A stretch of 25,217 nucleotides of DNA from Desulfuromonadaceae bacterium UBA2294 (GCA_002345625.1 DDWE01000077.1:1-25217); one strand, 5' to 3'. Counted from the first letter of the stretch, positions 1-9,240 are shown. Notes: generated by a model from the sequence alone, not told the origin. A program made the numbers and translations.

Positions 1-2013
1 ATCATCATGATCGAAAATGCCCACAAGCATCTGGAACGTGACCGTGGCCGCAAGCCCCACTGGCAGATTATCCTCGACGCCGCCACCGAGGTCGGGCCGA
101 CCCTTTTCTATTCGCTCCTGGTGATCACTGTTTCCTTCGCTCCTGTTTTTACCCTCACCGAACAGTCCGGACGCATGTTCAAACCCCTGGCCTTTACCAA
201 GACCTACGCCATGGGAGCGGCTGCCTTGCTTGCGATCACCCTCGTGCCGGTCCTTATGGGCTGGTTTATCCGTGGCAACATTAAGCCGGAATCGGCCAAT
301 CCCCTCAACCGGCTTCTTATTCGCCTCTACCATCCTGTTGTCGATTGGGTTCTCAAATGGCGCAAGGTGACTCTGCTGCTGGCCCTGGCGGCCATGCTCT
401 CCATTGCCTGGCCGCTGTCCAAGATGGGATCGGAATTTATGCCGCCGCTCTACGAGGGGGATCTCCTCTACATGCCGACCACCCTGCCGGGGCTGTCGGT
501 GACCAAGGCCAAGGAGATTCTACAGCAGACCGACCGCATTATCCGCCAATTTCCGGAGGTGGAACAGGTCTTCGGTAAGGTCGGCCGGGCCGAGACCGCC
601 ACTGACCCGGCGCCGATGATGATGATCGAGACGACCATCATGCTCAAGCCCGAGGAGGAGTGGCGCAAGGTGCCGACCATGCGCTTCTACTCGAACTGGC
701 CCAACGGAACGGAGTTTCTTAAAAAACCATTGCGCTGGGTCTGGCCGGAGCAGAAAACCATTACGGTCGATCAGTTGACCGATGAACTCAATAGTTCCAT
801 CCAGTTCCCCGGCCTGACCAACGCCTGGACCATGCCGATCAAGACCCGCACCGACATGCTTTCCACCGGGATCAAAACCCCGGTCGGTATCAAAATTATG
901 GGTGATGACCTGGAAACTCTGGCGCAGCTGGGTGTGGAGGTCGAGGCGGCGATCCGCACGGTTCCCGGTACCTTGAGCGCTTTTGCCGAACGGGTCACCG
1001 GTGGCAACTATCTTGATTTCGATATCGATCGCGCTGCCGCGGCCCGCTACGGTCTTACCGTCGGTGATGTGCAGGAGGTGATCGCTTCGGCCATCGGTGG
1101 CATGAACGTCACCCAGACCGTCGAGGGGCTGGAACGCTACCCGGTTAACATCCGTTATCAACGCGATTATCGTGATGATATCCAATCCTTGCAGCGGGTG
1201 CTGGTCCCCCTGCCGGACGGTACTCACATCCCGATTTCGCAGGTGGCGCAGATTCATATTCGCAAGGGGCCACCGGGGATCAAAAGCGAGAATGCCCGAC
1301 GTACCGCCTGGGTTTATGTTGATCTGCGCGGCTCGGATATCGGTGGTTATGTTGAAACAGCGAAAAAAGTCATCGCCGAGAAGATCCAGCTGCCGGAAGG
1401 GTACAACATTATCTGGAGTGGCCAGTACGAGTATATGGAGAAGGCCAAAGCGACGTTGCTCGTCGTGATTCCGTTGACCTTGATGATCATTTTGCTGATC
1501 ATCTACATGAATACCAAATCGTTTATCAAAACCGGCATCGTCTTTCTTGCTGTGCCTTTTTCTCTGGTCGGCGCGTTCTGGTTTCTGTACCTGCTCGATT
1601 ACCATATGTCGGTCGCCGTTTGGGTTGGGCTTATTGCTCTGGCTGGTCTCGACGCTGAGACCGGGGTCGTTATGCTGCTCTATCTTGATCTTGCCTACTA
1701 CAGCCGGCGCGATGAAGGGCGGATGCTGAATCGGGGTGATCTGGTGCAGGCGATTCACTACGGAGCGGTGAAGCGTATCCGGCCGAAGGCGATGACCATT
1801 TGTGTCATTATCGCCGGTCTGGTGCCGATCATGCTCAGTCACGGGACCGGTGCAGATGTGATGAAACGGATTGCGGCGCCGATGGTCGGCGGCGTCGTAA
1901 CCTCAGGGGTGATGGAGCTGTTGGTCTACCCGGTGATCTACTTTCTCTGGCGGGGAAGGGGCTTGTCGAACAGCATGGTTCCGTTACACTCTGATGAACA
2001 GGTTAAACATTAG
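1..2013 (+). CDS. cusA: Copper/silver efflux RND pump, CusA-like (5' partial)
   Basis: This is the C-terminal part of an inner-membrane heavy-metal-efflux RND transporter. The frame is open from base 1, so the N-terminal third or so is missing and the ATG at 7 is internal. Family knowledge: CusA exports Cu(I)/Ag(I) through a CusB adaptor and a CusC channel, driven by protons. Seen here: a block close to CusA, GRAETATDPAPMMM, puts three methionines at fragment residues 206-208. NAWTMPIKTRTDML puts another at 278. The transmembrane motif AGLDAETGVVML keeps the acidic residue, and RIRPKAMT keeps the lysine, of the proton relay. A hydrophobic cluster near the C-terminus fits the last membrane helices. 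About 20 extra residues follow EEEWRK compared with E. coli CusA as I remember it. A Met/His-rich secreted protein follows after 42 bp, which supports copper or silver over zinc or cobalt. Substrate is inferred. Confidence 0.93.
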   Translation: MIMIENAHKHLERDRGRKPHWQIILDAATEVGPTLFYSLLVITVSFAPVFTLTEQSGRMFKPLAFTKTYAMGAAALLAITLVPVLMGWFIRGNIKPESANPLNRLLIRLYHPVVDWVLKWRKVTLLLALAAMLSIAWPLSKMGSEFMPPLYEGDLLYMPTTLPGLSVTKAKEILQQTDRIIRQFPEVEQVFGKVGRAETATDPAPMMMIETTIMLKPEEEWRKVPTMRFYSNWPNGTEFLKKPLRWVWPEQKTITVDQLTDELNSSIQFPGLTNAWTMPIKTRTDMLSTGIKTPVGIKIMGDDLETLAQLGVEVEAAIRTVPGTLSAFAERVTGGNYLDFDIDRAAAARYGLTVGDVQEVIASAIGGMNVTQTVEGLERYPVNIRYQRDYRDDIQSLQRVLVPLPDGTHIPISQVAQIHIRKGPPGIKSENARRTAWVYVDLRGSDIGGYVETAKKVIAEKIQLPEGYNIIWSGQYEYMEKAKATLLVVIPLTLMIILLIIYMNTKSFIKTGIVFLAVPFSLVGAFWFLYLLDYHMSVAVWVGLIALAGLDAETGVVMLLYLDLAYYSRRDEGRMLNRGDLVQAIHYGAVKRIRPKAMTICVIIAGLVPIMLSHGTGADVMKRIAAPMVGGVVTSGVMELLVYPVIYFLWRGRGLSNSMVPLHSDEQVKH

Positions 2014-2055
2014 TCGCCCGGACGAGCCGGGCTTTCAACAACAAGGAGAATCAAA

Positions 2056-2565
2056 ATGAAGCAACTTAACCTAACTGTCTTTGTAACCGTACTTTTCGCC
2101 GGTTTTCTTTTGGTCGGCAGTGCTCTGGCAGCCGAGCACGGTATGTCTGGAATGTCGCATGACGGTATGGCCGGTATGGATCATGGCAAGATGAACCAGA
2201 AGCAGATGGGCGATATGATGGCCGATATGAAACCACTGGGTCACATGATGGTCGAAAACGTCAAGGCGACAGCAATGATCAAGGACGTGCATGAGGCGAT
2301 GAAGGAGCATGGCATGAGCGAGACACATCACGTCATGGTTCGATTTGCCAGTGCCAACGACCATCCTCTCGACAAAGGGACTGTGGCGGTGCGGATTACC
2401 GACCCATCAGGCAAGACGACTGAGCCGATGATGATGATGGGTATGGAAGGTTCTTTCGGAGCGGATGTGACACTGGCTGCCAGGGGTAAGTACAACATCG
2501 AGGTTGCCTGCAAACTTGAGGACGGCAAAAAGCGCCAGTACATGTTCCCGTACATAGTGAAGTAG
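2056..2565 (+). CDS. Secreted Met/His-rich protein, probable periplasmic metal binder
   Basis: A 169-residue protein. It has a clear signal peptide (hydrophobic core about residues 6-24, SALAAEH cleavage region) and then a Met/His-rich segment at roughly residues 27-100, with repeated GM, HDGM and DHGKM units. The C-terminal half (about 95-169) looks like a small beta-sandwich ending in GKYNIEVACKL, with the run EPMMMMGMEG inside. That layout resembles YtkA-like or CopC-like periplasmic domains, but I cannot assign a family firmly. AAGGAG lies 8-9 bases before the ATG, so the start is well supported. It is 42 bp downstream of the cusA-like gene on the same strand, probably co-transcribed. The likely role, by inference, is to bind or buffer Cu(I)/Ag(I) in the periplasm and pass it to the pump, as CusF does. 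It does not look like a CusF homologue in sequence. Confidence 0.85.
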   Translation: MKQLNLTVFVTVLFAGFLLVGSALAAEHGMSGMSHDGMAGMDHGKMNQKQMGDMMADMKPLGHMMVENVKATAMIKDVHEAMKEHGMSETHHVMVRFASANDHPLDKGTVAVRITDPSGKTTEPMMMMGMEGSFGADVTLAARGKYNIEVACKLEDGKKRQYMFPYIVK

Positions 2566-2581
2566 TTGCAACGCAGTGGGT

Positions 2582-2636
2582 GACCGGATCGGGACCTGCG
2601 GTCCGGTCGCCACCGCCGCGGCTTAACTGCGCGGTG
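2582..2636. repeat. Two adjacent GC-rich hairpins after the copper genes
   Basis: GACCGGA at 2582-2588 pairs perfectly with TCCGGTC at 2602-2608. CACCGC at 2611-2616 pairs with GCGGTG at 2631-2636. Neither is followed by a T-run, so a classic intrinsic terminator is not supported. They could slow RNA decay, act as a Rho-assisted stop, or be a REP-like element. The rest of the gap (2566-2826) shows no convincing gene. Confidence 0.45.
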
Positions 2637-2792
2637 ATGACATTATGAAGTCAGGTGTTCGTGTCCGATGGGTCTTTCGCTGTTTTTCCCTGTTTTCTGG
2701 ATATAAACAAGCATGCATATCGTTGGTGGCAGTACCTGTCTGTCGAATGTGGAGCGTTTGCGAATCTTCTGCTGTCAAAGACGATTATTCAG

Positions 2793-2820
2793 TTTCAATC
2801 TGCAAGCGCATCGTTATAAT
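2793..2820 (+). promoter_or_regulatory. Candidate promoter of the VanZ-like gene (possibly leaderless)
   Basis: A perfect -10 box, TATAAT, lies at 2815-2820, with a weak -35 (TTTCAA, 2793-2798) 16 bp upstream. Only six bases separate the box from the ATG at 2827, so the predicted transcription start falls on or next to the start codon. No Shine-Dalgarno sequence is visible before 2827 or 2839. Confidence 0.45.
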
Positions 2821-2826
2821 GCCTGC

Positions 2827-3240
2827 ATGTCCAATTCAATGAACCGCAACAACCGCTTTCTTCTGTTTCTCATTCTTCTGTTTGCCGGAACGACCACGAT
2901 CATCGTCTTGTCACTCATTCGCGTCCCCGGGGGGGTCGCTCTTTTTTCCGGGCAGGATAAGGTGGGCCATTTTCTCGCTTACATGGTTCTTTCCTGGCTG
3001 GCTGCCCGTGCCTTTGCCTGCTTCCCTCTACGTCGTTTGCCTGTTCTGGCCTCCGCTTTTCTCTACGCCGGGACGACCGGTGCCCTGCTGGAATTCCTCC
3101 AGCCGTTGTTGACCAGTAGCCGTCAAGCTGAAGGGCTCGATATGGTCGCCAACCTGACCGGAGCGTTGGTTGGTTGTGTCTTATTCTGTCTCGTTCCCGG
3201 CTTCTCCTGCGTCCATGACCACGACCACCCCCCATCATGA
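2827..3240 (+). CDS. VanZ-like family membrane protein
   Basis: A small hydrophobic protein of 137 residues. The segment GQDKVGHFLAYMVLSW (about residues 42-57) is the typical VanZ-like signature: an Asp-Lys-x-x-His-Phe at the start of a membrane helix. A second signature region, LEFLQPLLTSSRQAEGLDM, is followed by a last helix. I expect four transmembrane segments. Family knowledge: VanZ of enterococci gives low teicoplanin resistance, but most bacterial VanZ-like proteins have no known function, so none is claimed. The start is uncertain. ATG at 2827 or 2839 both fit the first helix, and neither has a ribosome binding site. The frame is open upstream to 2713, but that stretch is not membrane-like and is probably non-coding. 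The 3' end overlaps the next gene by 26 bp. Confidence 0.8.
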   Translation: MSNSMNRNNRFLLFLILLFAGTTTIIVLSLIRVPGGVALFSGQDKVGHFLAYMVLSWLAARAFACFPLRRLPVLASAFLYAGTTGALLEFLQPLLTSSRQAEGLDMVANLTGALVGCVLFCLVPGFSCVHDHDHPPS

Positions 3241-5875
3241 GCTGATCGTCGCCCTGCAGCGCGGCGTCTTTGTTATCACGGTGAACCGACGCCTGCGTCG
3301 TTCCCTGGAGTCGGTGTATGACGATTATTGCCGAAATCTTGGCTTGACCGTCTGGCCCCGTCCCCCGATTTTAACCAAAGAGGTCTGGCTGCGGGAGCTT
3401 TGTGCTGGGCTGATCGATGCGCCCCTGATTCTCAGCGCCGCTCAATGCCACCTGGTCTGGGAGCAGATTGTTCGCGATGATGTCGCGAACAATGACCACG
3501 GTCTTCTGCAGGTGCCGCTGACCGCCCGCACCGCCCGCTCAGCGTCGAATCTCCTGGCACGGTATCGAACAACGTTTACCGCCGATGCGGCCGCCGCCGA
3601 CCAGCGTGCCTTTTTGCGTTGGCACAAGGTCTGGATGCAGCGGTCGCTATCTGCCGGTTGGTGCGATCCGGAACAGCTGGCCCTGCCTGTCACGGCCGCT
3701 TTGAGCTCCGGCAGGTTGTCCCCACCCTCCGAGATTTTTTTTGCCGGTTTTGACGATCTTGCTCCCGATGATCTGCATTTACGCCAGACCCTAACCGACC
3801 TCGGCTGTCTGATCCGCGACTGGCTGCCGCCTGCACAACTTAAGGCGCGTTGTCAGAGCGTTGCCTGCATCGATCCTGACGACGAAGTCCGTTTTTGCGC
3901 CCAGACTGTCCGTCATCTTCTTGAGCAGCGACCATCAGCCCGTATCGGCGTCGTCGTGTCACAGATGGCGCCGTATCAGTCCCGTCTGCAGTCTCTTTTC
4001 TTTGCCGAACTCGACCCTGCCGCCTATGCCGCTGGCGCCGGGCATTCACCATTGGTCAACATCTCCCTTGGACAGAGTCTCGATCGCCGCCCTCCGGTCT
4101 GCGCCGCCATGCGCCTGTTGCGCACCGGGCATCATCTGCCGCTGGAAGAGATTGCCTGGCTGTTGCGTACCCCTTATCTGGACGGCTTTACAGTCGAACG
4201 GGCTGCTCGCGCCGGGGCTGATCGTGATCTGCGCCGCCGGCGACAGGCGCAGTGGCCGCTGGCCGGGCTTTGTCGTCTGTTCGCCGCCCAACCGGGGCTG
4301 CGCCGTTTCGCCGCTCTGCTTGCGACCCGTAAATCGCAGCTGGCCAGCACCCGCCGTCAAACCCCCGGTGCCTGGGGGGAACAACTCGCCCGCGAACTGC
4401 ATGCCTGTGGCTGGCCCGGCGACCGTCCGCTGTCGAGTGAGGATTACCAGTCGGTCAACCGCTTCCGGGACCAACTGGCGGCGCTGGCCAGTCTGGATCT
4501 GGTCTCGCCACTGGTCGATCGCGCCGGTGCCGTTGCCCTGCTGTCCGGTCTGTGTGCGGACACCCTGTTTCAGGCGGAAGGGACACAGGCCCCGGTGCAG
4601 GTTCTTGGCCTGCTCGAAGCTGCCGGTCAGAGCTTTGATCATCTTATCGTTCTTGGCCTGCATGACGCCGCCTTCCCGGCGGCACCGGCACCCAACCCTT
4701 TCATCCCTTTACCGTTACAGCGCAAACTCGGTATGCCCCACGCCGATGCCGGCCGCGAACTCGATTTTGCCCGTCGTACCGCCAGCCACCTCTTTACAGC
4801 TGCCAGTGAGGTTCTGCTCTGCTGGCCGGGGCAGGCTGAGGGGAGTCTCTGCCGGCCGAGTCCACTGCTTTTGCCCTATCCAGCGCTTCCGGCACCCCTT
4901 GCCTGTGCGGCCGATCCCGCCACCCGGTTGCAGGCCCGGGCCCCCGCGCTCGTCAGCTTCGTCGATGTTCAAGCCCCACCGATTCACTCCCTGCGTCCGG
5001 TCTCCGGCGGTACCAATTTAATCAAGGATCAGGCGTTGTGTCCGTTTCGTGCTTTTGCCCATCATCGACTGCGAGCCGAGGGGTTTGATACGGTCGATCT
5101 CGGTCTTGACGGCGCGGCTCGCGGCACCCTGGTCCATGCGGTTCTTGAATACTTCTGGGCGGCGACATTAACTCAAGCCGCACTTCTGGCACAGGCTCCG
5201 GAACAACGACAAGCCCTTTTGCAGAGCTGTATCGAACAAGCCTTAAGCCACTTTGAAAAGAAACAACGCTGCGATCTGCCGCCATTGCAACGGCAACTCG
5301 AGGGCCAACGTCTGCAGCGCCTGGCGCTCGACTGGCTGGCGATTGAGGAGCGGCGGACACCTTTCAGCGTCGCGGCCGAGACGACCCGGACTGAAACCGT
5401 CGGCCCACTGCAGATTCGTACCCGCATCGATCGGATCGATACCTTGAGTGATGGCCGTCAGGTGATCATCGATTATAAAACCGGACAGGTCGATCCGAAA
5501 CAGTGGCTGGACGAGCGGCTCACCGAACCGCAACTGCCGGTCTATTGTCAGGACCTGGCGACGACTGAGGTGGCCGCGGTGCTGTTTGCTCTCGTTCGCA
5601 GCAACGAATGTCGATTCAGTGGTTTTGCCACCGATGCAGATGATTGGCCCGGTCTCTCCAGTTCCCGGCAGCAACGGAGTCTGGACGAGGCCGGCCTCGA
5701 CGATTTCGCTGCTTTGTTACGCCGCTGGCGTCCGGTGCTCGCCGCCCTCGGTGACGATTTTGTCGCCGGTCGGGCTGCCGTGGCACCCGTCAAGCCGACG
5801 GTCTGTCGCACCTGCGATCTGATGCCGCTGTGCCGGATTCATGAACTGACGACGGCGGGGGAGGAGGGCACATGA
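3215..5875 (+). CDS. AddB-like DNA repair nuclease with Fe-S cysteines
   Basis: An 886-residue protein of the type named 'probable DNA repair protein' (TIGR03623-like), related to AddB of the AddAB helicase-nuclease that resects double-strand breaks for RecA. The C-terminus is a PD-(D/E)XK nuclease: RGTLVHAVLEYFW, then RIDRID, then IIDYKTGQ (D753, K755), then EPQLPVYCQD. Cysteines C609 (CPFRAF), C864, C867 and C873 (CRTCDLMPLC) have the C-xn-C-x2-C-x5-C spacing of the AddB Fe-S cluster. The N-terminus keeps the helicase-like fold signature (VNRRLRRSL) but has no GxGKT, so ATP binding by this subunit is unlikely. ATG 3215 is preferred because homology starts just after it; the frame is open back to 3170. 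The gene ends in an ATGA overlap with the AddA-like gene, so the pair is translationally coupled and very likely works as a complex. Confidence 0.9.
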   Translation: MTTTTPHHELIVALQRGVFVITVNRRLRRSLESVYDDYCRNLGLTVWPRPPILTKEVWLRELCAGLIDAPLILSAAQCHLVWEQIVRDDVANNDHGLLQVPLTARTARSASNLLARYRTTFTADAAAADQRAFLRWHKVWMQRSLSAGWCDPEQLALPVTAALSSGRLSPPSEIFFAGFDDLAPDDLHLRQTLTDLGCLIRDWLPPAQLKARCQSVACIDPDDEVRFCAQTVRHLLEQRPSARIGVVVSQMAPYQSRLQSLFFAELDPAAYAAGAGHSPLVNISLGQSLDRRPPVCAAMRLLRTGHHLPLEEIAWLLRTPYLDGFTVERAARAGADRDLRRRRQAQWPLAGLCRLFAAQPGLRRFAALLATRKSQLASTRRQTPGAWGEQLARELHACGWPGDRPLSSEDYQSVNRFRDQLAALASLDLVSPLVDRAGAVALLSGLCADTLFQAEGTQAPVQVLGLLEAAGQSFDHLIVLGLHDAAFPAAPAPNPFIPLPLQRKLGMPHADAGRELDFARRTASHLFTAASEVLLCWPGQAEGSLCRPSPLLLPYPALPAPLACAADPATRLQARAPALVSFVDVQAPPIHSLRPVSGGTNLIKDQALCPFRAFAHHRLRAEGFDTVDLGLDGAARGTLVHAVLEYFWAATLTQAALLAQAPEQRQALLQSCIEQALSHFEKKQRCDLPPLQRQLEGQRLQRLALDWLAIEERRTPFSVAAETTRTETVGPLQIRTRIDRIDTLSDGRQVIIDYKTGQVDPKQWLDERLTEPQLPVYCQDLATTEVAAVLFALVRSNECRFSGFATDADDWPGLSSSRQQRSLDEAGLDDFAALLRRWRPVLAALGDDFVAGRAAVAPVKPTVCRTCDLMPLCRIHELTTAGEEGT

Positions 5876-8800
5876 ACCCTGACTCCCCTCTGGTTGACCA
5901 GACCCAGCGACTGACCGCCATCGATCCGTGCGGCTCTTACATCGTTCAGGCTCCGGCCGGTTCCGGTAAGACCGAACTGTTGATCCAGCGTACACTGAGC
6001 CTGCTGGCAACGGTGAACCAGCCGGAAGAACTCCTTGCCATCACCTTTACCCGCAAGGCGGCCGGTGAGATGAAAGCGCGCCTGCTGGAAGCTCTCGATC
6101 TTGCTGCCAGCGGCAACGTTCCAGTTTCCAGTCATGCCCGACAGACGTTTGATCTTGCCACGGCCGCCCTGCAGCGTGATCGCGCCTGCGGCTGGGATCT
6201 GCCCGGCAATCCGTCGCGGCTGCAGGTCATGACCATTGACAGCTTCTGTGCCGGTATCGCACGACGTATGCCCTGGCTGTCCCGATTCGGCATGAACCCG
6301 CGTATGTGCGATGTGCCGAACGAACTGTACCGGCAGGCGGTGGAGGCGTTACTGGCCGATCTGGAGCGGCGGGCGCCGGCCCCCTACGCTTGTCTGTTGC
6401 AGCATGTCGATAACCGGCTCTCCACCCTGCGTGACCTGCTGGTTGCGCTGTTGGGCCGCCGCGATCAATGGCTGCGGCATCTGCTTGGCGCCCGATCTGC
6501 AGACGCACGACCGCTTCTCGAGGCCGGATTGCAGCGCTATGTGACCGATGTTCTGCAACAGGCGGCCAGCGCCCTTGGCCCCGCGTCTGCAGAAGAATTG
6601 GTCGAACTGGGCCGCTTTGCGGCGTTGACCCTGTCTGAACAGGGAGACCCCGCAACTGCCCAGATTCTGTCCGACCTGAAGCAGGTTCCGCCGGCTGATG
6701 CTGCCAGCGTCAGTGCCTGGCAGGCGCTGATCCAGTTACTGCTCACCGGCAGCGGTACACTACGAAAAAGTGTCGATAAACGGAGTGGCTTTCCGGCTGA
6801 CAAGACGGAACCGGCAGCGACCATGAAGCGTCGCATGCTCGATCTGCTCGCCGCCTTGCGTGAACAGCCTGGTCTGGAGCCCCGGCTGGTTGCCCTACGG
6901 GGTTTGCCGGAAGGGGTCTACCGGGATGAGCAGTGGTTGATCCTTGATGCCCTGATTCAACTGCTGCCACAGGCAGTCATGTCTCTGCAGGAGGTCTTCC
7001 GGCGGCGGGGCGAGGTCGATTTTATTGAGGTTGCCGCCGCCGCCCGTCTTGCTCTCGGTGCCATCGATGCACCGGAAGAGCTCCTGTTGCAACTCGACAG
7101 TCGTCTGCGCCACATCCTGATTGATGAATTTCAGGACACCTCTTACGGACAGTACGATTTGCTGCAACGCCTGACGTCCGGTTGGGAGAGGGGGGATGGC
7201 CGCACCCTGTTTGTGGTCGGTGATCCGATGCAGTCGATCTATCGCTTTCGTGAAGCCGAAGTCGGCCTTTATCTGCGGGCCCGCGCCATCGGCCTGCCCA
7301 ATGTCACTTTGACGTCGCTGGTGTTAAGTGCCAATTTCCGCTCACAGCAGGGGCTGATCGACTGGTTCAATCAGTCCTTTGCCGGTCTGTTCCCCGTGCA
7401 GGAAGATGCGGTCCGTGGCGCCGTCCCCTACACACCGGCCGGAGCGGTCCTTGCCCCTTCGTTGCAACCGGCGGTGCAGATCCAGGGTTTTGCCGCCCGG
7501 GACGATACCGCTGAGGCGGAGGCGATCCTGGCGGCCATTCACACGGCCCGTCGTCACGACCCCGACGGAACCGTGGCGATTCTGGTCCGGGCCCGTAGCC
7601 ATGCCAAGGCGATTATCGCCACGCTCAAGCGTGCCGGACTGCCGTTCCAGTCACAGGAGATTGATCTGCTCGCTGAGCGGCCCGTGGTCCAGGACCTCCG
7701 TGCTCTGACCCGCGCCCTGTTGCAGGTCGCCGATCGGGTCTGCTGGCTGGCGCTGTTGCGCGCCCCCTGGTGCGGCCTCGAACTGGCCGATTTACTGATT
7801 CTGTGTGAGCAGGCCGGCCTGACAGCACCGCTCTGGTCGGTCCTTTCTCGGGATGAACGGCAACCGGTCCTGTTCGGCCTCAGCGATGAGGGACAGACCC
7901 GTCTTGATCGGATCGTTCCGGCTCTCGAACGGGGTCTGCGTCGGCGCGGCGAATTGCCGCTGCGTCATCTGGTCGAGTCGGTCTGGATCGAGCTCGGAGG
8001 CCCGGCCTGTACCGACGCCATGGGATTGTCGGACGCCCGGCGCTTTTTTGACCTGCTGGCTGAGTTGGACGATGGTGGCGACCTGGTCTATCTCGATCAG
8101 CTTGATGAGCGCTTGGCCACTCTTTATGCCGGACCCGATCCGGCGGCTGATGGCCGACTACAGCTGATGACCATTCATAAGGCGAAAGGACTGGAGTTTG
8201 ATCGGGTGATCCTCCCCGGCCTCGGGCGGGGTGTGCGCCGTGGTGATCGGACTTTGTTGCGCTGGCTCGAACACCCTGACTATGAACTGCTGCTGGCGCC
8301 GGTCCCGGCAAGTGATGGCAGCGACGAAGGCGCGACCTATAAAGCCATCGGCCGCCTGCAGCAGGAGAGGGACGATTTTGAACTGCTGCGCCTGTTTTAC
8401 GTCGCCGCAACCCGCGCCCGCCAGCAGCTGCTGCTGTTCGGTCACGCCACCGCTGGCGGGGATGATACTCCGACGCCAGAGGCCGGTTCGTTGCTGGCCG
8501 CGGCCTGGCCGGCGCTGGATGAGGTGTTCACCACCGCGGTTCGTGCCACAGAGCCTCAGCCCGCCGAAACCAACCCTTTTGTCTCTTCAACGTTGCTCCG
8601 TCTCCCTCTGGATTGGAATCGGCCTGAACTGCCCCACTGGGGACTTGCTGCTAGCAGTGACCCTCTCCGGGCGTCAGACGCCGCCGGTTTGGAGTTGGAG
8701 CGCACGGCACTGCTCCCCGGCCCGGCGCGACTCGTCGGTATCGTTGTTCACATGTGGCTGGAGTTGATCGTTCGTAACGGGGTTAATCATTGGACCCCGG

Positions 8801-9240
8801 AACGGATTTCCGCAGTTGCACCGCAACTACGGGCACAACTGGCGGTAGCCGGGGTCGCAGCTGGCCGCCTTGATGATGCCCTGCAACAGGTGCAAGGCTG
8901 CCTGTGTCAGGCGTTGACCTCAAACAGGGGGCAATGGTTATTGGCTCCGCATGCAGAAGGGGCGGCGGAATATGCCCTGCATGGCATCATTGATGGCGAG
9001 ATCGTCCATGCAGTTATCGACCGGACTTTCGTTGATCAGGGTGAGCGCTGGGCCATAGACTACAAAACCTCCGCACCGGCCAATGACGAACCCCTCGATC
9101 TCTTCCTGCAACGGGAAGCCGATCGTTACCGCCCTCAGCTGACTCTCTACCGTCGACTGCTCCAGGCACTTGATACGGATCGCCCGGTACGTGGCGGTCT
9201 CTTTTTCCCCGTTATTGATGGCTGGGTAGAGATTGATTGA
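5872..9240 (+). CDS. addA: AddA-like UvrD-family helicase-nuclease
   Basis: A 1122-residue superfamily 1A helicase with a C-terminal nuclease, the motor partner of the preceding AddB-like protein. Motifs in order: Walker A APAGSGKTE (K33, T34); Ia, LAITFTRKAAGEMKARL; MTIDSFC; Walker B LIDEFQDTSY (D418, E419); motif III, VVGDPMQSIYRFREAE; motif IV, LSANFRSQQ; motif V, LMTIHKAKGLEFDRVILP; motif VI, LFYVAATRARQQL. The nuclease has VVHMWLELI, HAVIDRTF, WAIDYKTS (D1063, K1065) and RPQLTLYRRLL, so both subunits carry intact nuclease centres, as in AddAB and unlike RecBCD, where only RecB cuts. Length is near the usual AddA size. The start ATG overlaps the upstream stop (ATGA). An 11-bp tandem duplication spans the stop codon. 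The symbol is used in the AddA-like sense. Family assignment is secure; biochemical polarity and Chi recognition are not visible. Confidence 0.93.
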   Translation: MNPDSPLVDQTQRLTAIDPCGSYIVQAPAGSGKTELLIQRTLSLLATVNQPEELLAITFTRKAAGEMKARLLEALDLAASGNVPVSSHARQTFDLATAALQRDRACGWDLPGNPSRLQVMTIDSFCAGIARRMPWLSRFGMNPRMCDVPNELYRQAVEALLADLERRAPAPYACLLQHVDNRLSTLRDLLVALLGRRDQWLRHLLGARSADARPLLEAGLQRYVTDVLQQAASALGPASAEELVELGRFAALTLSEQGDPATAQILSDLKQVPPADAASVSAWQALIQLLLTGSGTLRKSVDKRSGFPADKTEPAATMKRRMLDLLAALREQPGLEPRLVALRGLPEGVYRDEQWLILDALIQLLPQAVMSLQEVFRRRGEVDFIEVAAAARLALGAIDAPEELLLQLDSRLRHILIDEFQDTSYGQYDLLQRLTSGWERGDGRTLFVVGDPMQSIYRFREAEVGLYLRARAIGLPNVTLTSLVLSANFRSQQGLIDWFNQSFAGLFPVQEDAVRGAVPYTPAGAVLAPSLQPAVQIQGFAARDDTAEAEAILAAIHTARRHDPDGTVAILVRARSHAKAIIATLKRAGLPFQSQEIDLLAERPVVQDLRALTRALLQVADRVCWLALLRAPWCGLELADLLILCEQAGLTAPLWSVLSRDERQPVLFGLSDEGQTRLDRIVPALERGLRRRGELPLRHLVESVWIELGGPACTDAMGLSDARRFFDLLAELDDGGDLVYLDQLDERLATLYAGPDPAADGRLQLMTIHKAKGLEFDRVILPGLGRGVRRGDRTLLRWLEHPDYELLLAPVPASDGSDEGATYKAIGRLQQERDDFELLRLFYVAATRARQQLLLFGHATAGGDDTPTPEAGSLLAAAWPALDEVFTTAVRATEPQPAETNPFVSSTLLRLPLDWNRPELPHWGLAASSDPLRASDAAGLELERTALLPGPARLVGIVVHMWLELIVRNGVNHWTPERISAVAPQLRAQLAVAGVAAGRLDDALQQVQGCLCQALTSNRGQWLLAPHAEGAAEYALHGIIDGEIVHAVIDRTFVDQGERWAIDYKTSAPANDEPLDLFLQREADRYRPQLTLYRRLLQALDTDRPVRGGLFFPVIDGWVEID

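Noticed and set aside
520..1842. 440-codon antisense reading frame inside the CusA-like gene
   Set aside because: It lies wholly opposite a gene with clear RND motifs and its protein is His/Asp/Arg-rich with no recognisable domain. It is the shadow typical of GC-rich coding DNA.
2645..2842. Small plus-strand frame in the gap after the Met/His-rich gene
   Set aside because: No ribosome binding site, no conserved features, and it overlaps the preferred VanZ-like start and promoter.
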